Positions 1 to 11,440 of a DNA stretch of 64,000 bases are shown one piece after another; positions within the stretch are counted from its first letter, which is position 1, and each line of letters opens with the position of its first letter. The stretch covers positions 77,667,442 to 77,731,441 of the forward strand of contig NC_061122.1 of assembly GCF_002878395.1 (NCBI RefSeq). The letters are read 5' to 3'. This DNA is from Capsicum annuum. Its lineage: Eukaryota; Streptophyta; Magnoliopsida; Solanales; Solanaceae. A program made the position numbers and the translations under genes. Under the pieces are notes generated by a model. That model made no database searches and had not been told where the DNA came from. It saw only the letters and a program-made list of their open reading frames with translations.

Positions 1-1240
1 ATAGAGGGATGGATAAAAGGGATGGAAGGTTTTTTCTCTAGTTGAATGGATACCTTAGAAGTTCGTCTAATTCCAACCATTCAAGTCCTAAAAACTACCA
101 TGCCTCATCTAGTCGACATGCTATCAACACCTCCCCTGCTATAACTCCGGATACACTTCACTAAATGTTCAACCCACCTAGACAAGTGCACGAGTCCGTT
201 AACCAAATCCCTACTTATCCCAATAATTAAAACCAAGTCCACCTAGAAGCTTCACAAAATTGATACCACATTGAAATATCGAAAGCACCCCTAAACCTTA
301 ACTAACCTATCCAAATTGATGATGTGGAGGGTAAGGGTTCTTATGGAGGTGAGCATTTAGATAAAGTGGCTCTCTTCATGGAATTGGTGCACAATAGAAG
401 AGAAGCTTATGATGGAGGGCATAGGGGCCAAAGGGGAAAGTTTAGTTCGGATCCTCATGGTAGAGACAACTTGGGACACCGACCTCATGTTCAAAAAGGT
501 ATAAGGGGCCAAGGAGGCAATTGTGAGTAGAGACACGGGTCTCAACTCCATCAAGATCACTCTTTTTACTTTTAAGGGAACTAGTGACCCCTCTATCTAT
601 CTTGATTGGGAGTTCCAATTTAATTAGATTTTCCAACTTAATGAGTTAACTTCCCCCAAAAAAGTCATGCATGCGATTGCTCAATTTGAAGGATATGCAT
701 CTACTTGGTGGGAGACAAAACAGTTATAAAGAGTAAGGAATGTCAATATTGACCTTCCGGATTGGGATGAATTGAAAGCTCTTATGAGATAGATATATGT
801 CACAGAGAGGTACAAACAAGAGCAATTAATAGGCTCTACAATTTGAGGCAAGGATCTAGAAGTGTAGAGGAGTATTATGATGAGTTTCAAAACTTGATCC
901 TTTATCTTGATATTATTGAACCTCCAAATCATTTCCTAGCTCAATTCAGAGTGGATTATTCTATGAAGTTGTTTCTCAACTAGTTTTCTACAAGTTTGAC
1001 CAAATTGAGGACCTTGTTAAAGCGGCCATTGAAGTTGAAAGAAATAATCATGCCAAGAAGACCTTCGGATGGAACAAGCCTAAGGACTTATACAAGTCCT
1101 TAGAGAAGAGACTGATTGATAGGATCATTCATAGATATCCACCATGGCTTGAAGGTAACCCATCCTCTACTCCTAATCCTAAAGGTATTTTTTGTTTTAA
1201 ATGTTAAGGTTGGGGTCACAAAGCTAGTGAGTGACCAAAC
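1..1240 (+). pseudogene. Element J: decayed Ty3/gypsy gag (capsid and zinc knuckle)
   Basis: The capsid protein of an LTR retrotransposon packages element RNA in a cytoplasmic virus-like particle. From about 545 the frame reads a retrotransposon-gag fold: FKGTSDPSIYLDWE, then HAIAQFEGYASTWWE near 670-715, then PDWDELKALMR near 757-790 and an SVEEYYDEFQ segment near 860-890. Several in-frame stops and at least one shift break it. A CCHC-type zinc knuckle lies at 1193-1234 (C-F-K-C, then G-H), with the last cysteine lost to a stop region. The stretch 1-540 is in frame with short basic, glycine- and arginine-rich pieces (GQRGKF and similar), like the variable gag N-terminus. The 5' LTR lies outside the window. 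Family assignment to gypsy is firm. The lineage within gypsy (CRM, Reina or Galadriel type) is inference from gag style only. Confidence 0.75.
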
Positions 1241-1252
1241 CAAAAGAACATT

Positions 1253-1883
1253 GTGTTGGTGGAGGGAGATCCTTACTTTGTTGCTGGTAAAGTGACTATA
1301 AATGATGTTAGTGAGGAAATACCTCAAGAGAATGATGACAATGGTGATGAAGCCGAGATAGTAGTGGAACAAAAAGACATTAGTGTGCCTTGCGGGTTGA
1401 TGATGAGAGTTCCTCATAACGATATTTGGACCGAGGAAGCAGAGGTCTTGAACTTTAACCTTTTGATGAGGAAGGATCCGGATGTTGGAGGTGAAGCATT
1501 TCGAGTTCAAGATGAAGAACTTGGTGTCCAAACCAATAACTTGTTATTCACCACATTTGGCACTAGCATTGTGCCAAGTTCCAAGCCAAGAGCAAGATCT
1601 AGTCTTCACTCCAAAGGTATGTTTCGAGCCCCTCTTGTTTCTTGTCAGACTTATGTGGGTAGACAAGTTGTTTCTTCTTTAGGGTATTCGGGTTTTTGTG
1701 ATTGGAAGGGTATTCTATTCCCTAAGACTCCTTGGTTTATGAAGTGTGTGAAACCTTGGTTTGATACTATAGTTTATTATGCTAACATTAACCCTCATGC
1801 CATGAGGAATGTTGTTTTCTTGTGTCTCCTATTGTTTTGCAAGTTTCGAATTTGAGGTCAAATTCTTTTCAAGAAGGGGAGAA
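1253..1883 (+). pseudogene. Element J: post-knuckle open frame fused to the pol 3' tail
   Basis: A 200-codon open frame follows the gag zinc knuckle directly. Its first half is acidic (ENDDNGDEAEIVVE near residue 25), as in the linker before the protease of this gypsy type. The piece VQTNNLLFTTFG resembles the start of the protease region, but no catalytic Asp motif follows. A shift then leads to LRSNSFQEGENDIDQ at about 1850-1900, which resembles the C-terminal tail of gypsy polyproteins just before the PPT. Protease, RT, RNase H and integrase are absent between these points. I read this as an internally deleted, non-autonomous copy. The middle part (about 1600-1840) is not recognised. Confidence 0.55.
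1872..1883 (+). other. Polypurine tract of element J
   Basis: The purine run AAGAAGGGGAGAA immediately precedes the TG of the LTR at 1884. It would prime plus-strand DNA synthesis. It overlaps the reading frame of the polyprotein tail. Confidence 0.65.
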
Positions 1884-2643
1884 TGATATAGATCAAAGAG
1901 TCATCTTAGCTCTCGAGGACATAATTAGAAGCCAATGCATAAATACTCGAGATCGGGTGGCTTCCCAACTAAGAGAAGAAGCTTTGAAGTGTGGAGAACA
2001 AGTCCCAACACTCCAAAGCCATCCGTATGCATATTCCAAGGCCGCTTCATTGTAATGGGCTCATTAAGGACCTTTTGGTCATTTTGTGTAATAGCTAGCT
2101 AAGACTATAAGTAGTACCTTTTAGGTCATTTTTCAATAACTTTGATGAATATTGTGAGAATACTCTTTGAGTATTTATGCAAGTGGAGATATCACTTGTC
2201 ACAAGTGTGGATATCACTTGTGTTGGTACTAGTTTAGAAACGATGGTTGCTTGGGGATTCTGGTTCCCTTGAGTTCTTTGTAAGAACTTGGTATTACTTG
2301 TGTGAATATTTGGGTCTTTATGTTTGATACACACTTAGGTTCATAGTGTTTATACATTTGTATGTCAAGTTATCTATCTATCTATCCATTTTATTATTGT
2401 TAGTGCTCACTCTCGGCTTTGCGTGTGTGAACCAGAGAGCTTGTTATATTGTTGTAATCTATTTGTTAGTTTGTTGGTTGGCTGAAATAGATTTTGAACA
2501 CCTTGATATCTTGTTGTTCTTTTTTTTTTTGTAGTATTGTTGTTGAAGCCAAGACAAGGTCTCACTTGGTCGTCGGGTTTACCTTGTTGTTAGTGGACTA
2601 TTTTTCTACCACTTTTATGTGTTCTGTAGATCGATTTGTATCA
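1884..2643 (+). repeat. 3' LTR of element J (760 bp)
   Basis: The LTR begins TGATATAG and ends TTGTATCA, giving matching inverted ends TGATA/TATCA. It starts directly after a polypurine tract and stops where an unrelated gag sequence begins at 2644. A TATA-like CTATAAGTAG at about 2103-2112 could mark the U3 promoter. Its partner 5' LTR is not in the window, so age cannot be estimated. Confidence 0.7.
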
Positions 2644-2985
2644 TTAGGATGAATGAGTCTATTCTTTGAGAGTTTCAGGGAAGCATCAAGAGGGTGCTCT
2701 GCCAGGGCAAGTTCATAGGTCACACTCCTCATAGTAGATATTCTAGAGGCTTCCACGGGTATCATGGCAGACAATGCAGGCAGCCTTGTAGGGTTCAGGT
2801 AGTGGGTCTTCTATTTCAGCAGCTTCGGGTGGTCGTTCTAGCTCAGCCATACCTCCTCATATTAAGTCAGGCCGTATTGGCTGCTATGTGTGTGATGAGG
2901 TTGGCCATTTGTCCAAGGACTATCCCCCATAAAGAAAAATATACTCCCAAAAGGATTAATATGGTGCACATACCTCTTTTTGGGG
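2644..2985 (+). pseudogene. Element K: gypsy gag fragment with zinc knuckle
   Basis: This fragment carries the serine-, glycine- and arginine-rich linker and the zinc knuckle of a second gypsy gag, unrelated in sequence to J. Readable pieces are HSRYSRGFHGYHGRQ (about 2715-2760) and, after a shift, SGSSISAASGGRSSS. A knuckle follows at 2882-2923: C-Y-V-C, then V-G-H, then K-D-Y, with the final cysteine replaced by tyrosine. A stop codon follows. The right edge against the Athila-like fragment is uncertain by some tens of bases. Confidence 0.65.
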
Positions 2986-3116
2986 AGCATAATTATAATT
3001 TGCCAAAAGTGTAGTCCACCATAATAAGGACTTGGATCATTAAGATAAGATTTGCAGCCACCAAACTCATATTCATTCCATGATGCCATAGTAACAAGTA
3101 GACAAAAATTATCCAC
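2985..3116 (-). pseudogene. Element H: leader and first codons of an Athila-like gag
   Basis: On the minus strand, downstream of an LTR and tRNA-Asp type primer site, an open frame starts at 3116 or more likely at 3089 (MASWNEYEFGGCKSY). It reads about 35 residues rich in Asn, Tyr and Gly (DPSPYYGGLHFWQ) before the sequence passes into gag fragment K. The position, roughly 120 bases from the primer site, suits the start of the first ORF of an Athila or Tat type gypsy element. The rest of the ORF is missing, so function cannot be shown. Confidence 0.4.
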
Positions 3117-3215
3117 CTAACACAACAAATAAAAGAAAATCACAAACACATATTCACAAGTTTGAATAAAAGAAAGTAAGCTAAAATTCCAAACTAACTC
3201 AATACGCCAAACTAT

Positions 3216-3235
3216 TCTCCGACGACGACACCATT
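3216..3235 (-). other. Primer-binding site of element H (tRNA-Asp type)
   Basis: Read on the minus strand, TGGTGTCGTCGTCGGAGAA lies three bases after the LTR end. It matches, with several changes, the complement of the 3' end of plant tRNA-Asp, the primer typical of Athila and Tat elements. This sets it apart from the initiator-Met type sites of the chromoviruses in the window. Confidence 0.6.
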
Positions 3236-3237
3236 TT

Positions 3238-4675
3238 TGATTTCACTCAGATTGCACTCTTGAATAGGTGTACCACAAGTTGTCTATATATTTACCAAAC
3301 AAATAGTTGGGGTTGAATCTACAGGGAAGAATGTACAGTGATCGAGTATGCTTGAAATAAAAGTAACTTGCTAAATTCAAACCTAAGATACAAGTATTTT
3401 GGGGGGTTTTGATGATAAAAGTGAAACATAAATAAAATTAATGTAAAATATGAACAAGTGATCAATGGCTATCACAACGATGGAAAATGAGGCGTACGAC
3501 ATGGGGATTCAAATCTGTCAATGAGATATTATATTTAACCAATTGCACTCAAATTATTCATGGATCTAGTAAATTAGCCTTGGATTCAATATCACCCACT
3601 AATGTCTGTCAACCATTGAGGGTTTAGTCCTAACTTATTCTATCAAACAAAGCTTTGAAGTATGATGTACAAAACTAATTTTAGGCTACTTTAGGATTTG
3701 ACTATGTCTAGCATCAAATTCCATAAGATAGGTTATACGACCTAAATCATGCTAAATTATTCTTTCCCAACCTCAATTATCTCTATCAAGCATTAATTGA
3801 GGTAGATGGGAAACACCCACTCCAATATCCTCTTTCGAGCACAACTAGAGTAGGAATGGTGGAACATGAGATTAATTTAGATAAACAAAACTTGTTCTCA
3901 AGTAAAGAGTAATCGATCAACATAAAAGAATAAGACAAAAATAAAACTCCAAATTTAATATTCATGTATTGGATTATGTCTAACAACAACACTCAAATAC
4001 CAAAGTCATGTTACACCCAAAAAATCTACACGAAACAAGGAAGAAGAAAGTTTTAAGGATTTAATAATACGATACTTCAATCTTCAATTCCAAGGGTGTT
4101 GGGTCAAGAACCCTAGCATCCAATGATTTAGATTATGCCAAAGATGTGTTCGAATGGCTTGGAATTGAGTATTTGATGAATTAGGATCCAAAAACATGAA
4201 ATTTTTATCACTGCCCCTGAAATTGTGCCCGATGAGTTCTTAAGCAATAATGTGGTCTCTTATGTGACTTCTTTGGCTAGCTTGACCAGTCACTTATGCT
4301 AAATATCTAGTCGCTTAATTGACTCCTTTGACTGGCTTGACCAGTCACTTACTCTATATATATAGTCGCTTACGCAACCCCTTTGACCATCTGACCCCTC
4401 GCTTGTAATACATATGGTAGCTTACGTGATACCTTTGACTGTTTGACCAGTCTATTATGGAATCCTCAAACCGCTTAAGCGATATCTGAGGGTTGTTTTT
4501 GAGAATCTTCTTCGGGATTTTTCCTTTTCAATTTTTTCCCATTTTAGCTTTGACTTCTCTCATTTTCATTAGAATTCCTTGAAAAGGTAAAAAGTACCAT
4601 AACTAGTACAATTCATAAAATAATTATTCTCATATTATCGACCAACAATATTAAATCATAAGACAAGAGATATCA
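3238..4675 (-). repeat. 5' LTR of element H (Athila-like, about 1.44 kb)
   Basis: The ends are chosen from the primer site at 3216-3235 and from matching inverted termini: TGATTTCAC at 3238 and GAGATATCA ending at 4675. On the minus strand it runs from 4675 to 3238. A cluster of four diverged 55-60 base repeats sits at 4262-4490, in the half nearer the LTR start. No second copy of this LTR is visible in the window. The right end is less certain than the left. Confidence 0.5.
4262..4490 (+). repeat. Four imperfect 53-60 bp tandem repeats in LTR H
   Basis: Copies start near 4264, 4321, 4380 and 4433. Each has a CTTTGAC or similar start, a TTGACCAGTC block, and a block close to TAGTCGCTTA. The last copies have diverged. 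They lie in the U3 half of the LTR on the minus strand. Confidence 0.6.
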
Positions 4676-4750
4676 ATGAGTGGAAAAATTGCCCTTCATC
4701 ATAGAGGTTCTACTGGAGGTGTGGGAGGCAGAGGTAGTGGTGCCCGTGGT
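4676..4750 (+). pseudogene. Short Gly/Arg-rich gag-like stretch, probably part of K
   Basis: The plus strand reads HHRGSTGGVGGRGSGARG, an RGG-type stretch of the kind that follows the zinc knuckle in gypsy gag. It ends at the LTR of element N (4751). I infer that it is the continuation of gag K, separated from it by the Athila-like fragment H. The stretch is too short for certainty. Confidence 0.35.
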
Positions 4751-7618
4751 TGTCACGACCCGAGACCACCCCTTGTTGTAACACGGTGATTAGAACCACA
4801 AGTGATCCCAAGCTAACCCATGAACTGGCGTGATACTTGATCAACTAATTTAGAATATATAAAAAAGCTGAGTTTGTTTTGCGGAATCTTAATCATGACA
4901 TAATCTAGATAAATAAAATGCTGATAAAGTTTACAACTTCGTAAAACTGAAGAGAGAATTGGAATTTGCATTTCATGACTCTGACTGACTATCTATGAAG
5001 CCTCTACTATACTAAGTATGGATAGCTAGGACATGAGTCAAACTACCACTAATCAATACACATGAATAATCAAAATAAAGTATATAAGCTACAACTGACT
5101 GGAGTCTTCAAAATAGGAGAACCCATCACCTATTGGGTGAAAGCTGCAATTGTCTGATTATGATGTGTAGGCTACAACTATTGCCTACATTATGAGACAA
5201 TGTAGCACACAGACATATATGCGGATCAGTACTTTGGAATGTACTGAGTAAGTGGGGGTGAATTCATTAAGTAAAACTGATAATATACAAAATCATAAAA
5301 CATACATGCTAAGGTGCAAGTAGACTCGCCAAGAGAATGAAATAAATTGAAAGCTGAGGTATCTTAAAACACGAGTAACAAACATGATCCGATAAGCTGG
5401 TGAATCGCTACACTTATTTTCTTAAAATCTTTACTTTTGTAGAATAAGTAGAACTAAAGCCGGAAAGCGGTAAAACATGAATGATGTATGTAAATCTCAG
5501 GTAAAGCCGAACATGATATAAAATTAATCTAAGGATCATGTAAGGACGTTGATCATGAAAACATCACATGTAGCATCTGAGAATGCATTACCAAGCATAA
5601 GCATGTTTCAGAGATAATTTGTAATCTGAATGATTGAAATCTTTATAACTGAATAACTGAAAATCTATACACTTTGTCAAGCAAACCTCAGCTAATATAC
5701 ACTGAATACTGACTAAAACTGTGGGAGGTATCATGTAGAAGACATGCCCTAATATGAGCTAATCGGGGTACAATCTGTAACCTCAGTTGGAAGGGTGTTA
5801 GTACCATGCCATGGGTACTAATACTGGCTATGTGGATCCACTAAATTGGTGTCCCAAAGGACCAGGTTGTCAAGCCTAAACTGACGGGTGACCTCTGAAA
5901 GGAAGTCAAGCCTAAATTGAAGGGTGACCCCTCATATCCTACACTAGCTACGTATTTTTGGAATACAGGGACTACTACTAATGACTCTGCCTAACTGACG
6001 GGGAGGCCGCCTCCCTGTATTCGCTCGGTGCTAAATCCTACTCCCAACTGAACTAACACTGATACTGAACTGAACTGAATTTCAGTGAATATAACAATTG
6101 ACATTGTAGATCATGATCATAACAACTGAGTGAATGGTAATATTCATGGTTTAATTGAAATCATTACTTGAAAGATCTGAAATCATGTAAAACACGTAGG
6201 TTTTTGGTGTTCATGACTGCCAACACAGAATGCCCATAAAGCACGATATCAACACTTAAAATTATAGTATGGGAATCATGGTTCAAAGACCTAAAACATG
6301 AACATTCCATCAAATATGTGAGAATCATGAACTTGAACATGGGAATGTCGTAATGTGAGGAAACAACAGGATTACATGGCTAAATTCATAATTCAACACT
6401 ACGACATGAAATTCAATTGGATATGTCATGGGAAATTGACACTTGAAACATGAGATAACCTAACTTTTCATGGAATCATACATGGATATGAATTGAGTTC
6501 AAACTACTAAGGAAAAACATGAATCAAATTCATCTTGAACATGTGAAATTTCATAACAAAGGAAAAACTCATACTTTAATCAAAATAATGAAATTCAAAA
6601 CCATATATCAAAATTATAGTTTAAAACATGAATAAGTACAACTCTTATTCTCTTTAGTCCTTAAATCCCATGATAATACTATGTTTTCAACACATGAGGA
6701 TTTGGGAATGAGCCCTAACTTAAAACATATAAATTCAACTTGAAATTCATACTTTTAGGCACAAGGATGAAAGATTAACCTTGTTCAAAACCCCACATAC
6801 CTTAATTGATGAATTCTTGAAGAAATCTTGAAATTGAAGATTGAATCCTTGGGACTTGAATGATGAACTTGTGAAAGAAACCCTATTCTTGACATTTCTT
6901 AAAGATTTCTTAAACTTGGGAGTTGAACTCTCGGATTCTTGAAGAGATCTTGAATTTGAAACTTAAATCCTTTTGTTCTTTAGAGGAAATGATTGGATTA
7001 TTGTTCTTGGGAAAGAGGAGGGTTTTTTCGTGAGTTGATTTGAAGAACATGGGCAAATAATGCCCTTTTGGGTGTTATAATTCGTTCCTTGGACGTTTGG
7101 GGTAAAGGGGAAAGAACCAAAGTGCCTCTTGATCCTTAAGATGCCGAAACAGTGAAGGAATAGACCGCACAACATGCCCTCTAGTCTAGGGGAGTAGTCC
7201 CCGCTCCACGCACCTTATCCTGAGTGACTAACCCCCGTAACGCGGGCTGATCACCTCTAACGAAAAAGGCCACAACTTTTCACCCGGGTATCGAATTAAC
7301 GCAAAATTGGTATCGTTGGAAAGATAACTCAATTATCTATTATTTTGTAGGTATTGAGCTAAGAAACTCCACATATATAAAATTTTATGCACGTTCAAAG
7401 TAGACCCTTGTAGAATCGAATACAAAGATTTGGCTGAGTCAATGGCTCTGAGCTCAAGTTTTCTCTAAGTGATTCCCATGAACATTTTTCACCTTATAAG
7501 AACTTCATACACTAGGATAAGATCATCAAACATGTATTCACATACAAATCATGGAATTAGAGTTTACACATGTAGCAACGACGGTTCAAAGTTAAGCTCA
7601 AAAATATGGGGTGTTGCA
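4751..7618 (-). repeat. 3' LTR of element N (2868 bp)
   Basis: On the plus strand it begins TGTCACGACCC and ends GGGGTGTTGCA. On the minus strand it therefore runs TGCAACACCCC to GGGTCGTGACA, the usual ends of Solanaceae-type chromovirus LTRs. Its first 955 bases on the plus strand repeat at 10488-11440. A cluster of short G/C-richer repeats lies near 7140-7270, in the U3 on the minus strand. A block around 5190-5270 is shared with LTR E (56150-56240). Confidence 0.8.
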
Positions 7619-7634
7619 TTATCTACCGCTTGGA
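7619..7634 (-). other. Degenerate polypurine tract of element N
   Basis: The minus strand reads CCAAGCGGTAGATAA directly before the LTR start. This corresponds position by position to the intact tract before the 3' LTR of element C (31176-31191). Just upstream (about 7637-7652) is a decayed form of the CATTCG...CGAATG hairpin block. Confidence 0.6.
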
Positions 7635-10469
7635 TTCATTTATCCTCGAGTGATGGATAGGAACTTGTTGAATACTTAGAAGAATGGAATAATGTACACA
7701 TGACATGCCTGATGATGAAGGATATAGTTGAGCTAAAGCATTATAACTTTATTATGAAACTGCTTCCTGAGCTAACTTGACTTTACTTACTATAAGGAGC
7801 TGATTCAGGCTGAGAGTTTACAACTCACTTGAAATGTTCATGATACAATCATGCTTATAGAATGGAGATGTGATAACTTATGTAATCATGAATTATGAGA
7901 TAACGAGACTAAGATCGTACAAGCGATATTACACTATTTGAGTTGAAATACATGGAAAACTAAGATCATTCACTCAACATTTATGAACTGAATCGTGACT
8001 ACATAGATGAATATGAAACATGATGCATGAACTGAAATAAATTTGTAACTTGCATGGACGTGAATGAATTTATTCATGGAATATCTATATTCATGAAGCC
8101 TTGGATAGACTAGATGTAAAGATGGAAAACCATAGGAACTTGTCTGTCTGACTGCTAAACTAAATTGTTGGCTATACAGACTGAATTATACTGAAAGATT
8201 ATACTTAACTGGAGTATTTCTTCAACAATCTTCAAAGAAGTTCCAATAACATCAGGGAGAAAAGAATCTTGTTTGAATAAGATATCTGAGTAAGGTATCT
8301 TAATATGGATATAACTTTGGAACATGGAACATGGGCCTATGAAACATAAGCTAGGATATAATTGTTATGCCTTAGACAATGTATCTACCCAATTCAAAAT
8401 TAGCCTTGCTCCATTAATACTCGCATGGGTACATATAACTACTCTAGACAAAGTTTGAGTTGAACTGCACATTCTCACTATGTTCGAGCCTAACTCGAAA
8501 TCACATGGTACTACACAGAGCACCATAATACTAGTTTGAACTATGAATTCAATACCCCAAGCGTGTTTCACATATTTCATCTCATGAATAATTCTTATTA
8601 CCATTTTAATAACTATATTCAACCTCTTACTAAGAATTTACTAACGCACAATGCATTCTTCCACTTATATACCAACTTGACATTCTAGCCTATCATTATA
8701 ACCACATATGAACTTCTAAAAAACCATAAAAGCATCTTTCTCATATTATCTAAACCTCTATCAAAAACAACTTTCTTGCAATATTCTTAAGAAGACACAC
8801 ATGGAATTCTCAACTAACCATGACATATATCAAAAGTTCTACCTCAATCATCCTTCATGCTTATAGCCTGAGATACAACAAGCATGTAACAATCTTTACC
8901 CAAAATGAGACGTTTACTCTCTCCCATCTAAATAATTACTTATCACTACTATGATTACATAAGGTAAGGTCACTGAAAGGTTAGAACATGAGGACCTAAA
9001 ACATAAAAAATACTATGCATAACTTGGACACTTAACTGAGGCATGGGGAATAGAGTATTAAAAGCATGAATTCATTAGAGACATCAAAACTAGGACATAG
9101 ATAACATGATTTGAATTTTGCTGATCATTAAGAGTGTAGCATGAGTACCTGGAACTGGACATTCCTCAAAGCATGAGTAAATGAGTCATGAGCTGTATGA
9201 CTTGACTTTGGAGTTCATAAATTCATGGAATATGATTCGTATTGCTGAGTGAACTAGAACTCCTCATACTAGGAATTGAAAACGTATATGATTCTATGGA
9301 ATGTGCATGAATATGAGCTATGATCATAGAGATTACTTGTAAGGCATGAGTAGATATCATGATGACTGAAGTACAAAACCTTGCACTGAGATAAGAATGG
9401 GTTGGGCATCTTCCTCCATAGTGTTGTTCTATAACACACTAGTATCACTACTAGAATCTGAGAGCCTGACTTGATTACTTGTTCTATCATCTCCCCCTTA
9501 GCTTTAAGCTATCATTCTGAGTCTGTGGGATACTTCAATAAACTCTAAACTGAACTGCAACCATTTTACTCTAGAGTTTAAGGTATAATAATACACATAT
9601 ATAATAAACTCACCCTGAAAGACTACACCTAAAAGTGTAAAAGCCACTGCTAGTACTTTCCTCTAAATTCACAGCATCTAGAATTTCATATCTTCTTTCT
9701 ATTAGCTCATTCATCAAAGATTCAACTTAGATTCTAACACATAACATGGATATTCACAAACTCTTAATGAACCATACTATTTCCATCATAGCCTACTAGT
9801 ATCACATCTCTAAACTGATATTTTTCCCTAAACCATGAAAATTACCATTACACTTGAACATACCTTACATCAGTAATATATAATTTCGTATAAATATACA
9901 TAAATTCTTGCATACATTTTTTCAAGCCTTCTGGTTCACCTTTCATATAACTAGCCCTACGGATACATAACCTACTAAATTCAGATAAACACTATGCCCA
10001 CTTTACTACTGCTAAACTTCTGGGTTCGTGTTTCTAACTCTAGATCACATGCTATCATAGGATTCTAGGAAGATATCTGAGGGCGCATCTAACTTTGTCT
10101 TAGTGCATGATTTTCATAAACATGAATGAAATCTTTCAAACTTTAGAACTTAAAAGCACTGATGGGATACTTTTGAGCCTACATACAATCCCATAACGGT
10201 CTATGGGACTATCTGAGAAAAATTTATCTGTAAGGATTTAAGCTGGCTATTTCTGTTGCCTTAAGAATGAGTCAGAGATGGTACATGATTTATGTAAGAA
10301 TCTGCATAAGTTCCTTATTGAAAATTTCTATTGCATGATCTAAGACATAAAAGAAGGGAAATATTTCTTAGATGCCCTGTAGCCTCTCGAAGAGAAGTAC
10401 AGACGTCTCTGTTTCATTCCATAAGACTACTAGACATGGCTTCATAGACACCCTAGGACACTTGACTCT
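7635..10469 (-). other. Non-coding interior of element N
   Basis: About 2.8 kb without a recognisable protein. The longest open frames are below 90 codons and have no domain signature. The sequence is AT-rich, with many CATGAA, CTGAA and ACTGA words on the plus strand, a style shared with the flanking LTR. Near the primer site (about 10300-10470) the minus strand keeps the chromovirus leader, including the words AGGGTGTCT and AGGCTACAGGGCAT that also occur in the leaders of C and others. Confidence 0.6.
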
Positions 10470-10487
10470 GTTCTCTAATACCAAGTT
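10470..10487 (-). other. Primer-binding site of element N (initiator tRNA-Met type)
   Basis: The minus strand reads AACTTGGTATTAGAGAAC right after the LTR end GGGTCGTGACA. This is a two- or three-base variant of the common plant site TGGTATCAGAGC that pairs with the 3' end of initiator tRNA-Met. Confidence 0.75.
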
Positions 10488-11440
10488 TGTCACGACCCAA
10501 GACTACCCCTAGTCATAACACGGTGTTTAGAACCATAAGCCATCCCAAGGTAACCCATGAACTAGCGTGATACTTGATCAACTGATTTAGGATATATAAA
10601 ATAGCTGAGTTTGTTGTGTGGAATCATATTCATGACATAATCTGGATAAGTAAAATACTAATAAAGTTTACAACCTGGTAAAACTAAAGAGAGAACTGAA
10701 ATTTACATTTCATGACTCTGACTGACTATCTATAACGCCTCTACTATACTGACTATAGATAGTTGGGACTTGACTCCAACTACCACTAATCAATACACAT
10801 GAATAATCAAAATAAAGAACATAAACTATAACTGACTGGAGTCTTCAAAATAGTATAACTCATTACCTGCTGGATAGAAGTTATAACTGTCTGATTATGA
10901 TGTGTAGGCTATAATTGGTACCTACATTATAAGACAATGTAGCACATAGACATATATGTGGATCAGTACTTTGGAATATACTGAGTAAGTGGGGGTGAAT
11001 GCATTAGGTAAAACTAATAAATAGAAAATCATAAAATATGCATGCTAAGTGCAAGTAGACATGCCAAGAGACTAAAATAAACTAAAAGCTGAGGTATCTT
11101 AAAACATGAGTAAGAAACACGATCTGATAAGCTGGTGAATCGCTACACTTATTTTCTTAAAATCCTTACTTTTATACAATAAGTAGAACTGAAGCTGGGA
11201 AGCGGTAAAATATGAATACTATATGGAATTCTCAGGTAAAGCTGAACATGCTGTAAAACTAAACTAATGGTCATGTAAGGACGCTGATCATGAAAATATG
11301 ACATGTAACATCTGAGAATGCAATATCAAGCATAAACATATTTCAACAATAATTTGTAATCTGAATGATTAAAATCTATATAACTAAATAACTGAAAATC
11401 TGTACATTTTGTCAAACAAACCTTAGCTGATATACACTGA
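10488..11440 (-). repeat. Truncated 5' LTR of element N
   Basis: It is colinear with 4751-5705 at an estimated 90 percent identity. On the minus strand only the 3' third (R/U5 side) of the LTR survives. The junction at about 11440 is abrupt and passes straight into reverse transcriptase sequence of element A. Confidence 0.75.

Larger units (their letters stand above)
4751..11440 (-). mobile_element. Element N: non-autonomous LTR retrotransposon (LARD-like)
   Basis: Two direct repeats flank a 2.87-kb interior: 4751-7618 (complete) and 10488-about 11440 (truncated). Order on the minus strand is truncated 5' LTR, primer site, leader, non-coding interior, PPT, 3' LTR. The leader after the primer site keeps the chromovirus layout seen in elements A, C and D. 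However, I see no gag, protease, RT or integrase motif on either strand between 7619 and 10487. The 5' LTR stops abruptly inside the RT gene of element A, which implies a deletion that joined the two. The base run GTGGT at 4746-4750 would be the left target duplication; the right one is lost. Confidence 0.75.

Noticed and set aside
1100..1531. 143-codon minus-strand frame
   Set aside because: It is antisense to the zinc-knuckle and acidic linker of gag J and has no recognisable features.
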